From Agriotes lineatus (lineage: Eukaryota; Arthropoda; Insecta; Coleoptera; Elateridae): a stretch of 64,000 nt of DNA. A model generated the notes under the pieces. It did no database searches. It was not told the DNA's origin and saw only the letters and a program-made list of their open reading frames with translations. Made by a program: the position numbers and the translations under genes. Within the stretch, counting starts at the first letter, position 1. Each line of letters begins with the position of its first letter. Where the stretch lies: assembly GCA_940337035.1 (NCBI GenBank), contig CALNHX010002271.1:121792-185791 (forward strand). The letters run 5' to 3'. Positions 44,261 to 56,157 of the stretch are shown piece by piece.

Positions 44261-45483
44261 CAGGGCCGTAGCTACAGGCTTGGGGGCCCCGGGGCAACAA
44301 ATAATTATGGGGCCCCACGTTATCTTCCCCATTTACCCCTGCACCACTTTCATTTAGTAAGCCGTTTTAAATAGGGTTGCTATTTGTTGTTTCTTTCTGT
44401 TAAGATAGAAGAATGGGCATTTAAAACAGACAAAACATATACTTACTTATCACATTGAGTTTAATATAAAACTGTAGAAGCTTGCTAACCAATTGGCTAA
44501 TGCTTTAGCCTTATACTGCAGCGGTCTCGGTTATTATTATTAATTTAGTGGTAGTCGTCATGGTGTAAAAAATACAAGGTGAAACGTTCCTGGAGATGCG
44601 CAGTCATTCAGAAAGTAGAGGGGAGATGTGAACCAATCCCCAATGCGCCTACTCAGGAAATCCATCATGGCCGCGATCATGGTGTAACCATGGCCTCGAT
44701 CGTATATTGTTGCTGGCACTGTCAGTCGATGTCAAATTCGAGGTTAGCAGGTTAGGTTTTTTGTCAGTCTGACAGAAACTGACGCAAAACCTAACCTCGA
44801 ATTTAACATAGACAGCGTCTTCAATACTACACTTCAGTACTACCATTCGTGCCCTTTGTGGGCTCATTTCTTATTGGTTGAATTTGTGGCTCCGCCCACA
44901 ATACATCCATTCTGTGGAACCTTGTATTCTATGCTCTATGGTAGTCAATGGTAGACCATGGTTAGATCACACAGAAGGCCATATCGCGATGTAAAAACTT
45001 CTGCACCAGGCGGAGTACCACCTGTTATTCGACATGCAAGCATGCATATAAAACTCACAAAAAATGCCGCATTTCATATGCTATTTAAAACACATTAAAC
45101 CATTTTAGGAATTATATCTTTTTAATGTAAAAAACTGTTTCACCTTGAACTTTTTTATTAATTTTATCCCACTTTTTTCTCCCCCAAAAATTATTTTCTT
45201 TGGGTCAGCGTCGACGCAATGTTGGTAACCCTACCGTTCGGCCTTAGCTACGGTCAGAGGAACTGTCAAGTATAATACATGCCGTACACACACCAGGATA
45301 AAGTTGGCGAAGTGAGCTATGATCAATTATTAACAGATCTGCAAATTCCTTGACGCTGCTCATTTTCCCAAGTTTGCCAGTTTGGTTCAATACTTTTTTA
45401 AGACAATTACGCAAAAAAACTTCATCCGCTTTCGGGGGCCCCGGGGCGCTGCCCCGGCTGCCCCGGTGGTAGCTACGGCCCTG
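44261..45483. mobile_element. nested hAT-like element with CAGGGCCGTAGCTAC ends
   Basis: Perfect 8-bp TSD GCTAACCA (44253-44260 and 45484-45491). Ends CAGGGCCGTAGCTACAGG and GTGGTAGCTACGGCCCTG. The interior holds a copy of the shared MITE core (44706-44868) and the dispersed repeat near 45105-45236. Confidence 0.87.
44706..44868. mobile_element. foldback MITE, GGCACTGTCAG core family
   Basis: ATTGTTGCTGGCACTGTCAG...GAGGTTAGCAGGTTAGG and a mirrored half ending CACTTCAGTACTACCATTCG. The right half is degraded. Confidence 0.7.
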
Positions 45484-45550
45484 GCTAACCAACATTTATA
45501 AGTAGCTAATTCCATGGCTACCGGGAACTCAGATATTTATGGCCACCCGG

Positions 45551-46752
45551 TACTATTAAACGCTATATTTGTTATTTCTGACGTCTGTAGACTTTAACAT
45601 TAAAATAACATGTGGATATGTTAAACAAAATGTTGAAAATGAATTTTAAACTTCAAAAAAATTTACAGTTTTATGTCAAAAAAAGGATAATACAAATTAG
45701 TCAAGTTTTATTCTTTTGAATGGCTTCCTCCATCAAGTTTATTTTTGATCCCCCTGTATTGTAAGTAGAAGCCCCTCCCACAAATGAGAGCTAAATTTGA
45801 ATGGAGTTTTGCTATTGGTAAGCCGGTTGTATGCAGCTGAATGTCATTTAAAAATAAACAATTTTGAATATTTGGGAATTTTTTAATTTGTAACTACTAA
45901 AAATGGTTTCGCTATTATACCTAATAGTGTTATTACTTATTATCTGTACCAGCTGCACTATTAAAAATATTGGCAAAAATTAGAAATCACCTCATGCGAA
46001 TCAAATAATCGCTAACTCATTCGTCCAGAAATACGTGAGCAGATTAAAGGAAATCGCTTTCCTGAGTACATGATTGGGAAAACCCATATATCTAATACTT
46101 ACTATATTGCTAGCGGCTATGAGTGGGAAACTCACCGATGAAGTGAGACACACAACCAACTCCTTCATGTATACGGTGAGCTGTGCGCAAGCGCGGCGGC
46201 GTCGTCCGCCCAATGGGGACGTGGTCAAGTTTAAAATTCGCTTCTAAAGGCGGGTTCGAATTCTCACGCATGCGCACGAAATGCGTTATACTCGAAGTGA
46301 GACTATGTCGGCGCAGTAATGTTGTCTGAAGTTTCCAGGCCCTACCAGCAATATATGTGTATTATATATATGGGAAAATCAAAAAGATAGCAGCTCTCAA
46401 CACTGCTGTAAAATCAGCTTCGTTGAACTCCGACGGTCTTCGGGTGCTCTCGGCTGATTGTTACAAACCATTGAGATAGGAGTTATCTCAATGATACAAA
46501 CAAACACATAACCTTGAAGTACGTCACCCCCCCGGTGCTCGCAACATGTTATTAAGGACTTTCCCGACCAAATTTTCGTTATTAGAAGGTCGGTGTGGCT
46601 GTGGGTAGGTGCTACTGCCGGAGAGAACGAGATTCAAGGCATATTCAAAGGCCGCGCCAATAATGGGGTGCTCTACGTCGAAGGGAACCAAAGTTCTCAA
46701 CATAAATGAAAGTAAGATCTTGCACATGTTGTGTTTAGTTTATTATTATGAT
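45551..46752. other. intergenic, no genes recognised
   Basis: Short frames only. AT-rich to 46000, then a somewhat more GC-rich stretch (46120-46320) with no homology I recognise. The left TSD of the next element is at 46745-46752. Confidence 0.5.
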
Positions 46753-47507
46753 TAAAGCTGATATTATATGGCAAATGCATATTTTGTATAATTGATATGC
46801 CGGCAAAACTTTTAGCATATGTATACTAATTATGTGAAAACAAATCCTTTAAGCCAAGTTTCATTTAGCATATTTTGCATATTTATACGTTTTTGGGCAT
46901 ATTTTATGAATTTTGCATATTCGATTATATTTAGCAATAATTTGTAATAATGTATGAAGAACGTTTTGATTTTTTTTTGTAAAATTTACTATTTTATTAA
47001 ATTTATTAATAAAATTTTTGTCTACGACTTTATGCCGGTGGAGTGCAGTGTGCGTATCGAAATGAACAGAGGAAAGGGGAAGTCCCTGTTAAAATCTTTG
47101 GCTATATAAACATAGACTGCCAGCAACCCCCATTTTTTCCATAGAAGCAGTGTATAAGGAATCGGCCAACACAAAATCCATTTCATAAGTGTTGGCTGAA
47201 TAACAGTCTGGTGGGGTTAGGGGAAATCTCATTTTTATGTTGCTTGCAACGTGAATATGGCGTTGGCAGTCCATGTTTATATAGTCAAACTTTAAAATGA
47301 ATGACGTTTTTGAATAAAAATTAGAGAAATAAATATACTCATACAAAATAATGTAAATTTTTAAATTATTTCGAATACTTCTACTTATTTTCAAAAAAAT
47401 TATATTACGTGCATATATTATAACTTTGGGTGCATATACTGAACAAAATGTATGCATATATATACGTATATTTTCGTACTTTTGAGTGCATATAATTATC
47501 AGCTTTA
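46753..47507. mobile_element. hAT-like element TAAAGCTGAT family, copy 2 (intact)
   Basis: Perfect 8-bp TSD ATTATGAT (46745-46752 and 47508-47515). Ends TAAAGCTGATATTATATGG / ATTATCAGCTTTA. The interior carries many CATATTTATACG / TGCATATATA phrases and no gene. Aligns along its length with the split copy at 28509-32140. Confidence 0.87.
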
Positions 47508-47886
47508 ATTATGATGTGTCTAGAAGCCGCGTGTCTGTCAAAAGTGGGTCAACATGTCCTAAAAATGGGTGGGGGTACAACGTGAGTTGCATAATAAAAG
47601 TCATCTCGGTTAGTCGGATCGCAGGTGCTTCGGAGAAGTACCGGCCGCATTTGTTTGGCACGCTAACTTGACTAAATTTTTCAATTGTTCGCGCGCCAAA
47701 AAGTGACACTTGTTGAGCGAAGCCCCACGCAGTGACCTAGTTAGCCCTATTGATCCCTAAAGTAAAGGTATCTATAATTCACACAAAATCCAAATCATTA
47801 CGAATCACGGCACCAAACGACCATGATAACGTTCATTTATATAATTTCAAAAGTGTATCTGATACTGAAACATAATGCTTTTGCAG

Positions 47887-48171
47887 CTACGAAGCACTCA
47901 TCCTCGATGCCTGTTGACGAGGACTTCGTGGAGGATGTGGTCTGCAAAGACTCCGACATCCAGGAAAATGAGGTGAAGGAGTTCGATCTGCAAGATGCCG
48001 GCAAAGTGTTGATCGTGCGCCAGAAGGGGCAGCTGAGCGCCCTGGGGACCAAATGCACCCACTACGGAGCCCCCCTGCTAACCAGCGGCGTTCTCGGAGA
48101 TGGCCGAATCAGGTGCCAGTGGCACGGGGCCTGCTTCAACATTGCGACCGGCGATATTGAGGATTTTCCAG
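47887..48171 (+). CDS. AIFM3: AIFM3-like exon: Rieske [2Fe-2S] domain
   Basis: Host exon of an apoptosis-inducing factor 3-like oxidoreductase, a mitochondria-associated flavoprotein with an N-terminal Rieske domain. The acceptor TTTTGCAG ends at 47886 and the donor G|GTATGT begins at 48172. The exon carries 2 nt of a split codon at its start and ends in phase 1. It codes DEDFVEDVVCKDSDI, GKVLIVRQKGQLSALGTKC and the two cluster-binding motifs CTHYGAPL and CQWHGACF, then NIATGDIEDFPG, which matches the family closely. Codon use is more GC-rich than the surroundings, as expected for a conserved exon. Neighbouring exons are not visible, so the introns are longer than the flanks shown here. Confidence 0.9.
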
Positions 48172-48756
48172 GTATGTTGAGCAAGTCATGGTTGCTAATT
48201 ACTGGCGGTAGTATATGGCTTATTAGCTTATCTGTGCTTTTGAAGCATAATTAATACATAAGGGTTGTGTATGTTTAAAAACCTGACTATTTGCACAAAC
48301 ATTGTGTCTATTTTCAATCGAGTTGTAGTAACTTTTCTAATATAAATAATGGTCGATGAACGGGCAGATTTTTGACTAGGATTTTTGATAGAAATCGTGA
48401 CTTTTCCGTGTCCCTATGAAGATAAAACAACTATTATGCTTTGTTTTTTTGTTTTTTAGTTTTTAAGTATTATCGGTTGTCAGATTGGCAAATGCCCAGA
48501 CAATTACAATAAAGAAAACTATTATTTAAGAAATTCTGTTTCTATATGAACTGATTTACTATATGGCTGCCCCACTATTGACTGCAATAGTACAGTCGTT
48601 GCCAAAAAATTTTGTACTATTTATTTAAATATCCAGTAGTTACTGTAATTAGCTGGGACTGTCACCATGATGTTACAGTTTTTAAATTTTAACTACTATT
48701 CATAAAATTTATCCGTGATACTGATAATAAGTACTTACTGTGGATATGTATGTATA
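48172..48756. other. AIFM3-like intron, no feature recognised
   Basis: AT-rich; no following exon found in the window. Confidence 0.5.
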
Positions 48757-50100
48757 TGAATGATAAGGAAACGCAGATGCCATTCAATCCAGAGAAAATA
48801 TGGCAAACTAATATTAAACAATAAGGACATAGCAAAGAGGGAAGGAGTATCAAGAACAGGGATGAGCAACACGCGGTCCCGCATTGGGCCCGCCATACTT
48901 TCTCGTGCGGCCTTCAAAAATTTTACATTTTGATTAACACAGCCCCATTATACCCTATTTCTCATTAAATAATCTTTTTCCACATATATCTTGAGTTTTT
49001 TTTTAATAGTAGTTCTATTAATGAGTGTTTATTTCTATAATTTTTTATACTAGGTTTATTACTTTGACACGAAGTGTACGAAATATAGAAATTCCTTCAT
49101 ATCAAAAATCAGTCGAATATCTCTAAAATTCGTGTCAATCGACTAATGAACTCACTATAGCAAATCTCCACGTCGGCTGTGCGGATATTTTGGTGAAGAT
49201 CCCCGCCCACTAGATCCCACCCTTGTATTGGGGGGTGCCTAAACGTGCTGTGCAGTGTATGTATGTTAGTATGTGTACACGATTCCGGTCGCGAGGAACC
49301 TTCTTGAAGTCTTGGATCGTTTTCATACGATAGGTCCTCCGAAAATGAAGGCAACATCAACTTTTGAGGTATTGTCGAAGGCAAAAAAAATTTTTTTTGG
49401 TTTTTTTATAAATAACTGGTTCATAACATTCAATTGTACTAGCGAAATGGAGTGATGCTGAGTGTTCTAAGTATGTGTGCTAAGTATTCTTGGAAAGCAC
49501 CAAAAGGCGTTTTTCCTTGAGTGGGGGTTACCGTATATTTTTGTTAATAAAGAGATAATTTGAATTCATCATTCAGTGTTTGTATTATCATAAGTTTCTT
49601 ACATGCGGCTCGCGCAACATTTTAAAATTTGTAGCTGGCCTGTTGTAAAAAAAGGTTGCTCATCCCTGATCTAGAAGAACCGTATTAAACCGCAAAGGAG
49701 AACCACATAAAAGTGAAGAAGAAGAAAATTGAAGACCAATTCTAAGATCAGAATTCTATAAAGCCCTTGAAGACCTCAGAAATATCAAAGCCACAGGGAT
49801 AGATTATATTCTCGGAGAAATTATTAAAAGCCTGAATAAATGGCAAATCCCTACAACTTTTGCCAGCCAAATAATACCAATACGAAAAAAGACCACACAC
49901 AGCACGTAGATGCGAGGACTACCGAACAATAAGTCTTAATAACACATGGATTGAAAATTCTCCTAAAAATAGATGAAGACTGGTAATTGAAAGAATGATT
50001 GGAAAAAACAAAGAAATTTACATTGCTCTCATTGACGTAGAGAAGGCTTTTTGACAGGGCAGAGTGGGAGAAGATATAAGAATCGGTGCTAAACGAAAGA
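48757..50100 (+). pseudogene. old LINE remnant split by a hAT element
   Basis: About 49755-49900 reads EFYKALEDLRNIKATGIDYI then LGEIIKSL, the start of a LINE reverse transcriptase (usual ALKxLKNGKAxGIDxIPGE). Near 50022-50055 IALIDVEKAF matches the palm motif. Frameshifts and stops throughout. The stretch 48757-48856 joins to it across the hAT element. Confidence 0.6.
48857..49668. mobile_element. hAT-like element with CAGGGATGAGCAAC ends
   Basis: Ends CAGGGATGAGCAACACG and GGTTGCTCATCCCTG, flanks ATCAAGAA / ATCTAGAA (7 of 8). No transposase frame. Confidence 0.8.
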
Positions 50101-50613
50101 AGAATAATGCAAAATATACCGTAACGGCGGGTCTTATAAAGACCACTAATCTGAAGTTAACTTTAATTCGTTGCTAAAATAAACAAAAGCACATCAAAAC
50201 GTTAGTGGTTATGACATTTTATTATTTAGTAAACAAATTTTGATGCACATTCGTTTATTTTAACAACGAATTAAAAATAACCTCAGATTAGTGAACAGGC
50301 TGATTGATCCGCATTCATTTTATCTTCTATTGATACCATTATCTTTCCTATAAGTTGAAGTGACGAGCAGGAGTCAGCAAAAATGGTCAATGCAAGGTTA
50401 AATTACTATATTTGTGTTTGAGAACGATCCACCCGGTAGGGATAAATCAGACAGCTGTTAAGGAATGTGCCTCTTACTGTAATGATGCCGTTTACTAATA
50501 TAAGGGTTTAGTAAAAATATAAATAATAAATAGGGCAATCACCACAATTTATAAATTAAATAGTTTTAATAATAGAATTTAATATTGTGTCATATTTTAG
50601 GGCTCATTACAAA
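50101..50613. repeat. tandem duplication, first copy
   Basis: AGAATAATGCAAAATATACC to AGGGCTCATTACAAA. It repeats at 50617-51372 with a few substitutions. It contains the empty MITE site ACTATATTTG (near 50405). Within it AACGTTAGTGG...AACAAATTTTGATGCACATTCG has a weak inverted relation to its neighbour (ATTCGTTGCTAAAATAAACAAAAG). Confidence 0.85.
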
Positions 50614-50616
50614 GGA

Positions 50617-51372
50617 AGAATAATGCAAAATATACTGTAACGGCGGGTCTTAAAGACCACTAATCTGAAGTTAACTTTAATTCGTTGCTAAAATAAACAA
50701 AAGCACATCAAAACGTTAGTGGTTATGACATTTTATTATTTAGTAAACAAATTTTGATGCACATTTGTTTATTTTAACAACGAATTAAAAATAACCTCGA
50801 ATTAGTGAACTGGCTGATTGATCCGCAATAATTTTATCTTCTATTGATACCATTATCTTTCCTGTAAGTTGAAGTGACGAGCAGGAGTCAGCAAAAATGG
50901 TCAATGCAAGGTTAAAGTACTACACTCACCGGCACGAAAAACGGAGCACTTGCATTTTTTGATTAGCTTTAAAATTGTATCCCTTTGTGATGTTTTATTA
51001 TTACATTTATTATTATACATTTATTATACATTTAACATTATAACATGTATAATAAATGTATAATAATAAATGTAATAATAAAACATCACAAAGGGATACA
51101 ATTTTAAATCTAATCAAAAAACGCAAGTGCTCCGTTTTTCGTGCCGGTGAGTGTATATTTGTGTTTGAGAACGATCCACCCGGTAGGGATAAATCAGACA
51201 GCTGTTAAGAAATGTGCCTCTTACTGTATAATATATACTGTAATGATGCCGTTTACTAATATAAGGGTTTAGTAAAAATATAAATAATAAATAGGGCAAT
51301 AACCACAATTTATAAATTAAATAGTTTTAATAATAGAATTTAACATTGTGTCATATTTCAGGGCTCATTAAA
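50617..51372. repeat. tandem duplication, second copy, with MITE
   Basis: Same unit as 50101-50613 plus a 231-bp MITE and a short extra ATATACTGTA repeat near 51230. Confidence 0.85.
50923..51153. mobile_element. 231-bp TA-targeting foldback MITE
   Basis: Ends CACTCACCGGCACGAAAAAC and mirror. TA at 50921-50922 and 51154-51155. The first tandem copy shows the empty site, proving the boundaries. A near-perfect palindrome with TTATTATAC repeats in the loop. Confidence 0.92.
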
Positions 51373-51506
51373 AAGGGTGTTGTAATTAATTTTCTTAATA
51401 AGAGCAAAGCTCCGGTGTAGCATTAAGAAAAACTCTTGTCTCAGGGCTAGGTTCAACAAAAAACTTTATTTTACAAATACTCTGGTGTATGACAAATTAA
51501 CCAGTG

Positions 51507-51836
51507 TATACTCCATTCACTATGGTCCCGGATTGTCAAAAATGACGTTTTATGGTAGCACTGTTGAATTTCGATTGGTTTTTTTGTTACTACTAAGTTG
51601 GACAACGCAAAAGCGTAATTTTGAAAATTTGCGTTTTTGTTACCTGGCAACTTTTATTTATTTTTGCTTAAGTCAGTGCAAAATATAACCTATAGTTTAT
51701 AGTTTTGACATTAGTAGCTCAATTAATTGTTTCTAGTTACCCATAGCTTGACTTAGAAGTATTAACCATGATATAAAGGATTGTTTTTAATTTGATTTTG
51801 ACATTTACAATCCGGGACTATAGTGAATAGAGCATA
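51507..51836. mobile_element. 330-bp MITE with CACTATGGTCCCGGATTGT ends
   Basis: Inverted ends CTCCATTCACTATGGTCCCGG / CCGGGACTATAGTGAATAGAG. The exact boundary is uncertain by a few bases; TA duplication likely. Confidence 0.65.
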
Positions 51837-52827
51837 GTATGGCAAACGCTCAAATTTGGTCTGACAGCTCTTTAACCTCAAATTGACTATAAACACAAAT
51901 GATCTGCGGGTACTAGAAATTAGCGTAATCTGAATTTAAAAACACCAAAAATTATATTTGTTTTAACTTTTACATGTAGGTGTTAAATGTGGATAAGGTG
52001 TTATTCGCATAAACCCATAATTAATCGCCTATTAAAAAAGCCTTTAGAACCCAAATTCCAGAATAGCGAATAGCTAGATATTGGATATTCGTAACACCAC
52101 TTGTGTTTTAAAGTAAAGCCAGTCGACATTGATGTTTATTGTTATATTGTTGTAGTAACAGACATTTCACAAGTTCTCAATTTCTAGAAATTATAATTAA
52201 TAATGTAAACGTCAGATAAATTAAATGTGAAAATTTCATTTTGTCTAGATTTTACAATAGCATTAGAAAAATAGCATGTTCAACACGTTAAACATTTGAT
52301 TTTTCCATGCTCGTGTAAAATTAATACACTCGCTCGTATATTAAACGTTTGTACTCATTGGAAAACTCGCTTTTCTTAACTTGAAGAACAAGCTTGTATG
52401 TTCTGTAACTCCTACTAAATGGGACTCCCTGCAGTAATAGTTTTTTGATTTACAAAAAGCATCCTAAAAGTGGAATTATACATTTACTTTCAGCGGTGTG
52501 TTAAAAGTAAACATATGAGTCTAGTTTTAGCATGGCGTGCTGGAATGTAAGACTTTGATGTGAGTAACTATTAATAGTTACATATGTTACAAGTGTTATA
52601 TTACACGAGAGAAAAGTTAAGCCAAGCCGAGTGGAGTCTTTCTTGAGAAAATTATTTGTAATAACACACGCATGCCATACAACATTTTATCCAACAACAC
52701 AGTAAATACCAAAAAAACAATTTTTTTCTCGTCAGCTGTGAAAAGTCAAAGTGACAAATTAATTAGGAGTGAGCTAAAGTACAGAGAAATCAAATAAATT
52801 TATAATTAGAATGACCTGTGATTCCTG
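51837..52827. other. non-coding, no genes recognised
   Basis: Contains an imperfect hairpin at about 52275-52390 (TTAAACATTTGATTTTTCCATGCTCG..., loop with ACTCGCTCGTA). Confidence 0.5.
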
Positions 52828-53615
52828 TTATATGTTTGGCAGTACTGCAGTGTATTGTTGGTGGCACTGTTATTCTATGTCAAATTTGAGGTTATAATCT
52901 ATTCCATCTTTAAAAAAACGATAGGTTGCCATGCTTTTCTTTTCCTAAATTGGCAGTACTAGGGAAAGCAGTAGTTATATTTCATTTCTTTGTGGTGGCA
53001 AACTTTTTCTAACTAAATTTGAAATGCCGTGTTGCCAATACTACCAAACCAAAAGACAAGAAAATATGTCAATAAATGTCATTATGACACTCCTAATCTC
53101 TGAAAAATAAAGTGATAGTGTAAGTGATTATTGTGAAAAATTTAATAAACAGCATGCACAATGTTGTGTCTTCGGCGACGAAAGCAGTGTGTTAAAGTGC
53201 TACACACATTTCAGACGAGATAAAACCGATCTAAGCAATGATCAAATTATTAGTAGATTGATGAACATTTTCAATGTGAGTTCACTGAATTCCTATCTCA
53301 TAAAAGAATTTTCTTAAAAAGTGCATCATTTATTTATAGGTAAGAAGATCTGTTATCTATTCTATAATTACTAAAAATAATGTAGCACATTATGGCAACA
53401 TCGGGCATTCTGAACCTTCAAAATTCCTAACCTAACTTTACCGCAGTTTTGTCAGTTCATATACAGAGTGATATCTGTCAGATTATCATGGCCAACCATC
53501 GTTTTTTTAAAGATGGAATAGATTATACCCGGTTAGGTTTTGTGTATTCGGCACAAAGTTGACACAAAACCTGACCTGACCTGATAACCTCGAATTTGAC
53601 CTAGACTGTGTTATA
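52828..53615. mobile_element. foldback MITE (TTATACGTTTGGCAGTACTG family) split by another element
   Basis: Left half TTATATGTTTGGCAGTACTG...GTCAAATTTGAGG, right half ACACAAAACCTGACC...CTCGAATTTGACCTAGACTG. Between them is an inserted 635-bp element (52893-53527). Confidence 0.75.
52893..53527. mobile_element. 635-bp inverted-repeat element nested in a MITE
   Basis: Ends TATAATCTATTCCATCTTT and mirror AAAGATGGAATAGATTATA, with ACGATAGGTTGCCATG against CATGGCCAACCATCGT inside. About 53150-53280 contains a frame with CYTHFRRDKTDLSND, reminiscent of part of a THAP-type finger but too short to be sure. Confidence 0.7.
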
Positions 53616-54180
53616 TAACCCCTTTTTCAAATGGCTATTACAATTAGTAAATTGGACATCTACCCTATTGCTTAGTTGACAGAAGTAGCATCGAAAATAA
53701 TGTATTAAAAACGTACCTTGTTGCTTTTGAATTACTTTCAAAATTGACATATCTCACTTATGAAAATATATGATTGAAATTATGTCACTTGACTATTATT
53801 TAAAATTACCTCGGCTAGTCAGTTTATTGAGCAAATAAGAATCTATCTTCCTCAGCTGAATGAGTAAAGATTACAAGAAATCGAAGTTGATTAAGTAGAC
53901 CATTTTTTGAGTTATGGAGTTCCATTTAGTGGAACAGATATTTGGCAGGTGAGAAAATTAAATTCGCCCACGCTTTATTCGCTTGTTTGTTATAGCTGCA
54001 GGAGTCGAATTTCGTGTAGATCTTTAAGAATTTTTCCGATTTGACACTGATATGTTCACCCTGCCTGCTATGGAGTTAAGCTTTCCAGCGAAGGTAAATT
54101 GCAGACGTATAAGATGGATCGATCTCATTTTGCATTCTTATAAAAAAACCTTTTATTGAAAAAGAATAAAGCATTCTTAC
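53616..54180. other. intron of the CCBE1-like gene, no feature recognised
   Basis: Lies 3' of the CCBE1-like exon on its strand. No collagen-repeat exon (Gly-Pro-Pro) is visible here. Confidence 0.45.
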
Positions 54181-54416
54181 CTTTTCTTGTAAAGACTTCA
54201 GTTTGTCATGTAGTCGAACTACGGTGTCACAGCTTGCATAGCATCGATCCCTATGAGCGGGTTGTTGTGATCCTTCGGAAGAAGGATTTGTCGTTTCGCA
54301 CGTTCTGGTATCTTCTCGCAATCTAAAGCCTTCTCTGCAGGCGCATCTGTACGTTCCCACCTCGTTTATGCACTTATGTTCACAATCGCCGTTCTCCTCT
54401 AAACATTCATTTATAT
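54181..54416 (-). CDS. CCBE1: CCBE1-like exon: calcium-binding EGF domain and coiled segment
   Basis: Host exon of a secreted extracellular-matrix protein of the CCBE1 type (collagen and calcium-binding EGF domains), which in vertebrates promotes VEGF-C processing. Acceptor TCTGCAG (- strand) precedes 54416; donor AAAG|GTAAGA follows 54181. It codes (D)INECLEENGDCEHKCINEV, GTYRCACREGFRLREDTRTC (a cbEGF with the DINEC calcium site), then CYASCDTVVRLHDKLKSLQEK. The order EGF, short linker, CxxC, heptad-like stretch is the one in CCBE1. Joining to the upstream exon rebuilds the Asp codon exactly. Confidence 0.82.
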
Positions 54417-54577
54417 CTGCATAACAAAAGAGTACAGATGTAATAACTAAAGCTTGTCTAGAGACCATTTAGATTCCGTTCTCATTTTGAAAATATAAAT
54501 TGACACAGATAATAGGAAGAGATTATAATTTGAATTCCCAAAAATTATGTTTTAGAAGCATTAAGAAAAGACCTTAC

Positions 54578-54726
54578 CTACACAGACGGGCTTGATTCCT
54601 TGTTTCTGGTTTTCTGGACTAAATTTGTATCCGTCGAAGCATGTACAGATTACCCTCTGTAAATATACCGTGCACTGTTGTTCGCATAAACTCATCGAGC
54701 AGGGATCCTCATCTTTGTGAACACAC
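54578..54726 (-). CDS. CCBE1: CCBE1-like exon: Cys-rich segment before the EGF domain
   Basis: Acceptor ATTCTCAG|GTGTG and donor GTAG|GTAAGG, phase 1. Codes CVHKDEDPCSMSLCEQQC then ICTCFDGYKFSPENQK and KPVCV, matching the CxCxxGYxF...KPxC stretch that precedes DIDEC in CCBE1. Upstream exons (signal peptide) are not in the window. Confidence 0.78.
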
Positions 54727-55899
54727 CTGAGAATTAAGTTTCGCGTTAATTATTTCCCCTTTCTGCAAAACGTTGGGTAATTCAGAACAATGCGAGAAGC
54801 TTTTGTAATATTTGTAGTTAATCGGATTTTGGCAAGGTGCGCGAATTTAAGCACCTACTTTGCACTTATACTTTATTATATTTCATGAGTTATGAGTTAA
54901 TTTTCCGACTGAATTAATTCCCACAATGGTGTTTTTGTGGACTACTCAACGGTTTGCGAAACAAAACTAAATTATATTTTTAAACATTTAGCCCACAAGA
55001 GTATTTTGGCTGATTAATGTGAACATTAGGACTCGAGTTTGAACTATATTCTTTGACTGCAAGTAAATTTTACATGCTTATAATAAAACATGTAATGATA
55101 CAACCGGTGAAGGAACTTAAGCCCACCTAGGCAATTAACAGAGACAGATTCGGCAATGTGCTAAATTTAACTGAATGGTATTTCAGAAATTATGAGATTA
55201 TAGTGTAACCACAATTTATACAAATAGAGTAATATAATATCAAAAATAGTAGAAAAAGCGGTTGTAATTGGTTTGTACGAATGAAGCGAACACAACCCCC
55301 TGTTCTAATTGAATACGAAAATTGTAATATTTGTAAATGTGAAAGTACAAAAAGTACAGTTACGGCCAAATAAAAACGACCACCATTTTGACATTCTATG
55401 TCATTTTCATAAATTTTGGTAAATCGGGCTTTTACTTGACAGTACCTTGACAATTTGAATTCTTAATATGTCATTTTTAATTTTTATGTGTCTTAGGTGA
55501 TTTAATACCAATCACAACTGTACATTTATCTAAATAGAATTACAATTCAAATTTTGTGTAATAAATAGCGCCGGTTGTTTGCTATTGTTTCTAGGTAACT
55601 TTTTATGGCAATGTGGTTCCTTTAGGCGATACAATTTTATCATTGGTGTTGATGTGCTAGAAAACGTGTCTGCTATTAAAGCACGTGAAACAAAAGCGAT
55701 CAAGAGGAGAAAAATTAAAATCGGCCAACATATGAAAGTAGACTGAGCTATAGTAATCTAGGTGGGGATATATTAATGACTTAACTAACATTAATTAAGT
55801 TCTCTCATTCAACTCATATTTAAACGTAATAGACTACGTAACTTCAAGTAAACCACTTGATGAAGGTGTTTTACGTGAAGGCCAAAAGATAATCGGTTA
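54727..55899. other. CCBE1-like intron, no exon recognised
   Basis: AT-rich; short frames only. AGTTACGGCCAAATAAAAACGACC near 55355 looks like the end of a TA-type MITE, but no partner end was found. Confidence 0.45.
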
Positions 55900-56157
55900 T
55901 CAATCGTGATGCTTAATTTTTTTTGCATGATCACTCCACTTGATTATTGCGTCCACTATAATATTGTAAGTGTTCGTTGCAAATTCTGCTTTTAATTTAT
56001 CATAGCTTATATATAGTGCACGTGATTTATTAGCATTTAAGCGTACACCATTATTTTTAAACCAAATTGACAAATTTTTCAAATCTTCATTGATGTTTGA
56101 AATTGCTTCAGAAATATTTGGCGATTTAGAAGATATATATTGCTTTAATATTAACAT
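55900..56157 (-). pseudogene. LINE reverse transcriptase fragment
   Basis: Codes ISNINEDLKNLSIWFKNNGV then RLNANKSRALYIS, the segment after the YADD box in Jockey/CR1-type LINEs. Only about 85 residues remain. Confidence 0.7.

Larger units (their letters stand above)
43994..45550. mobile_element. TA-targeting element with CCGGGTGGCCATAAATATC ends
   Basis: TA at 43992-43993 and 45551-45552; mirror-image ends of about 22 bp. Same terminal family as the MITE at 32374-32665. It contains a nested hAT element. No transposase. Confidence 0.8.

Noticed and set aside
52893..53527. Possible THAP finger fragment, suggesting a P-type MITE
   Set aside because: Only one short CYTHF-like match; an 8-bp TSD is not seen, so no family call.
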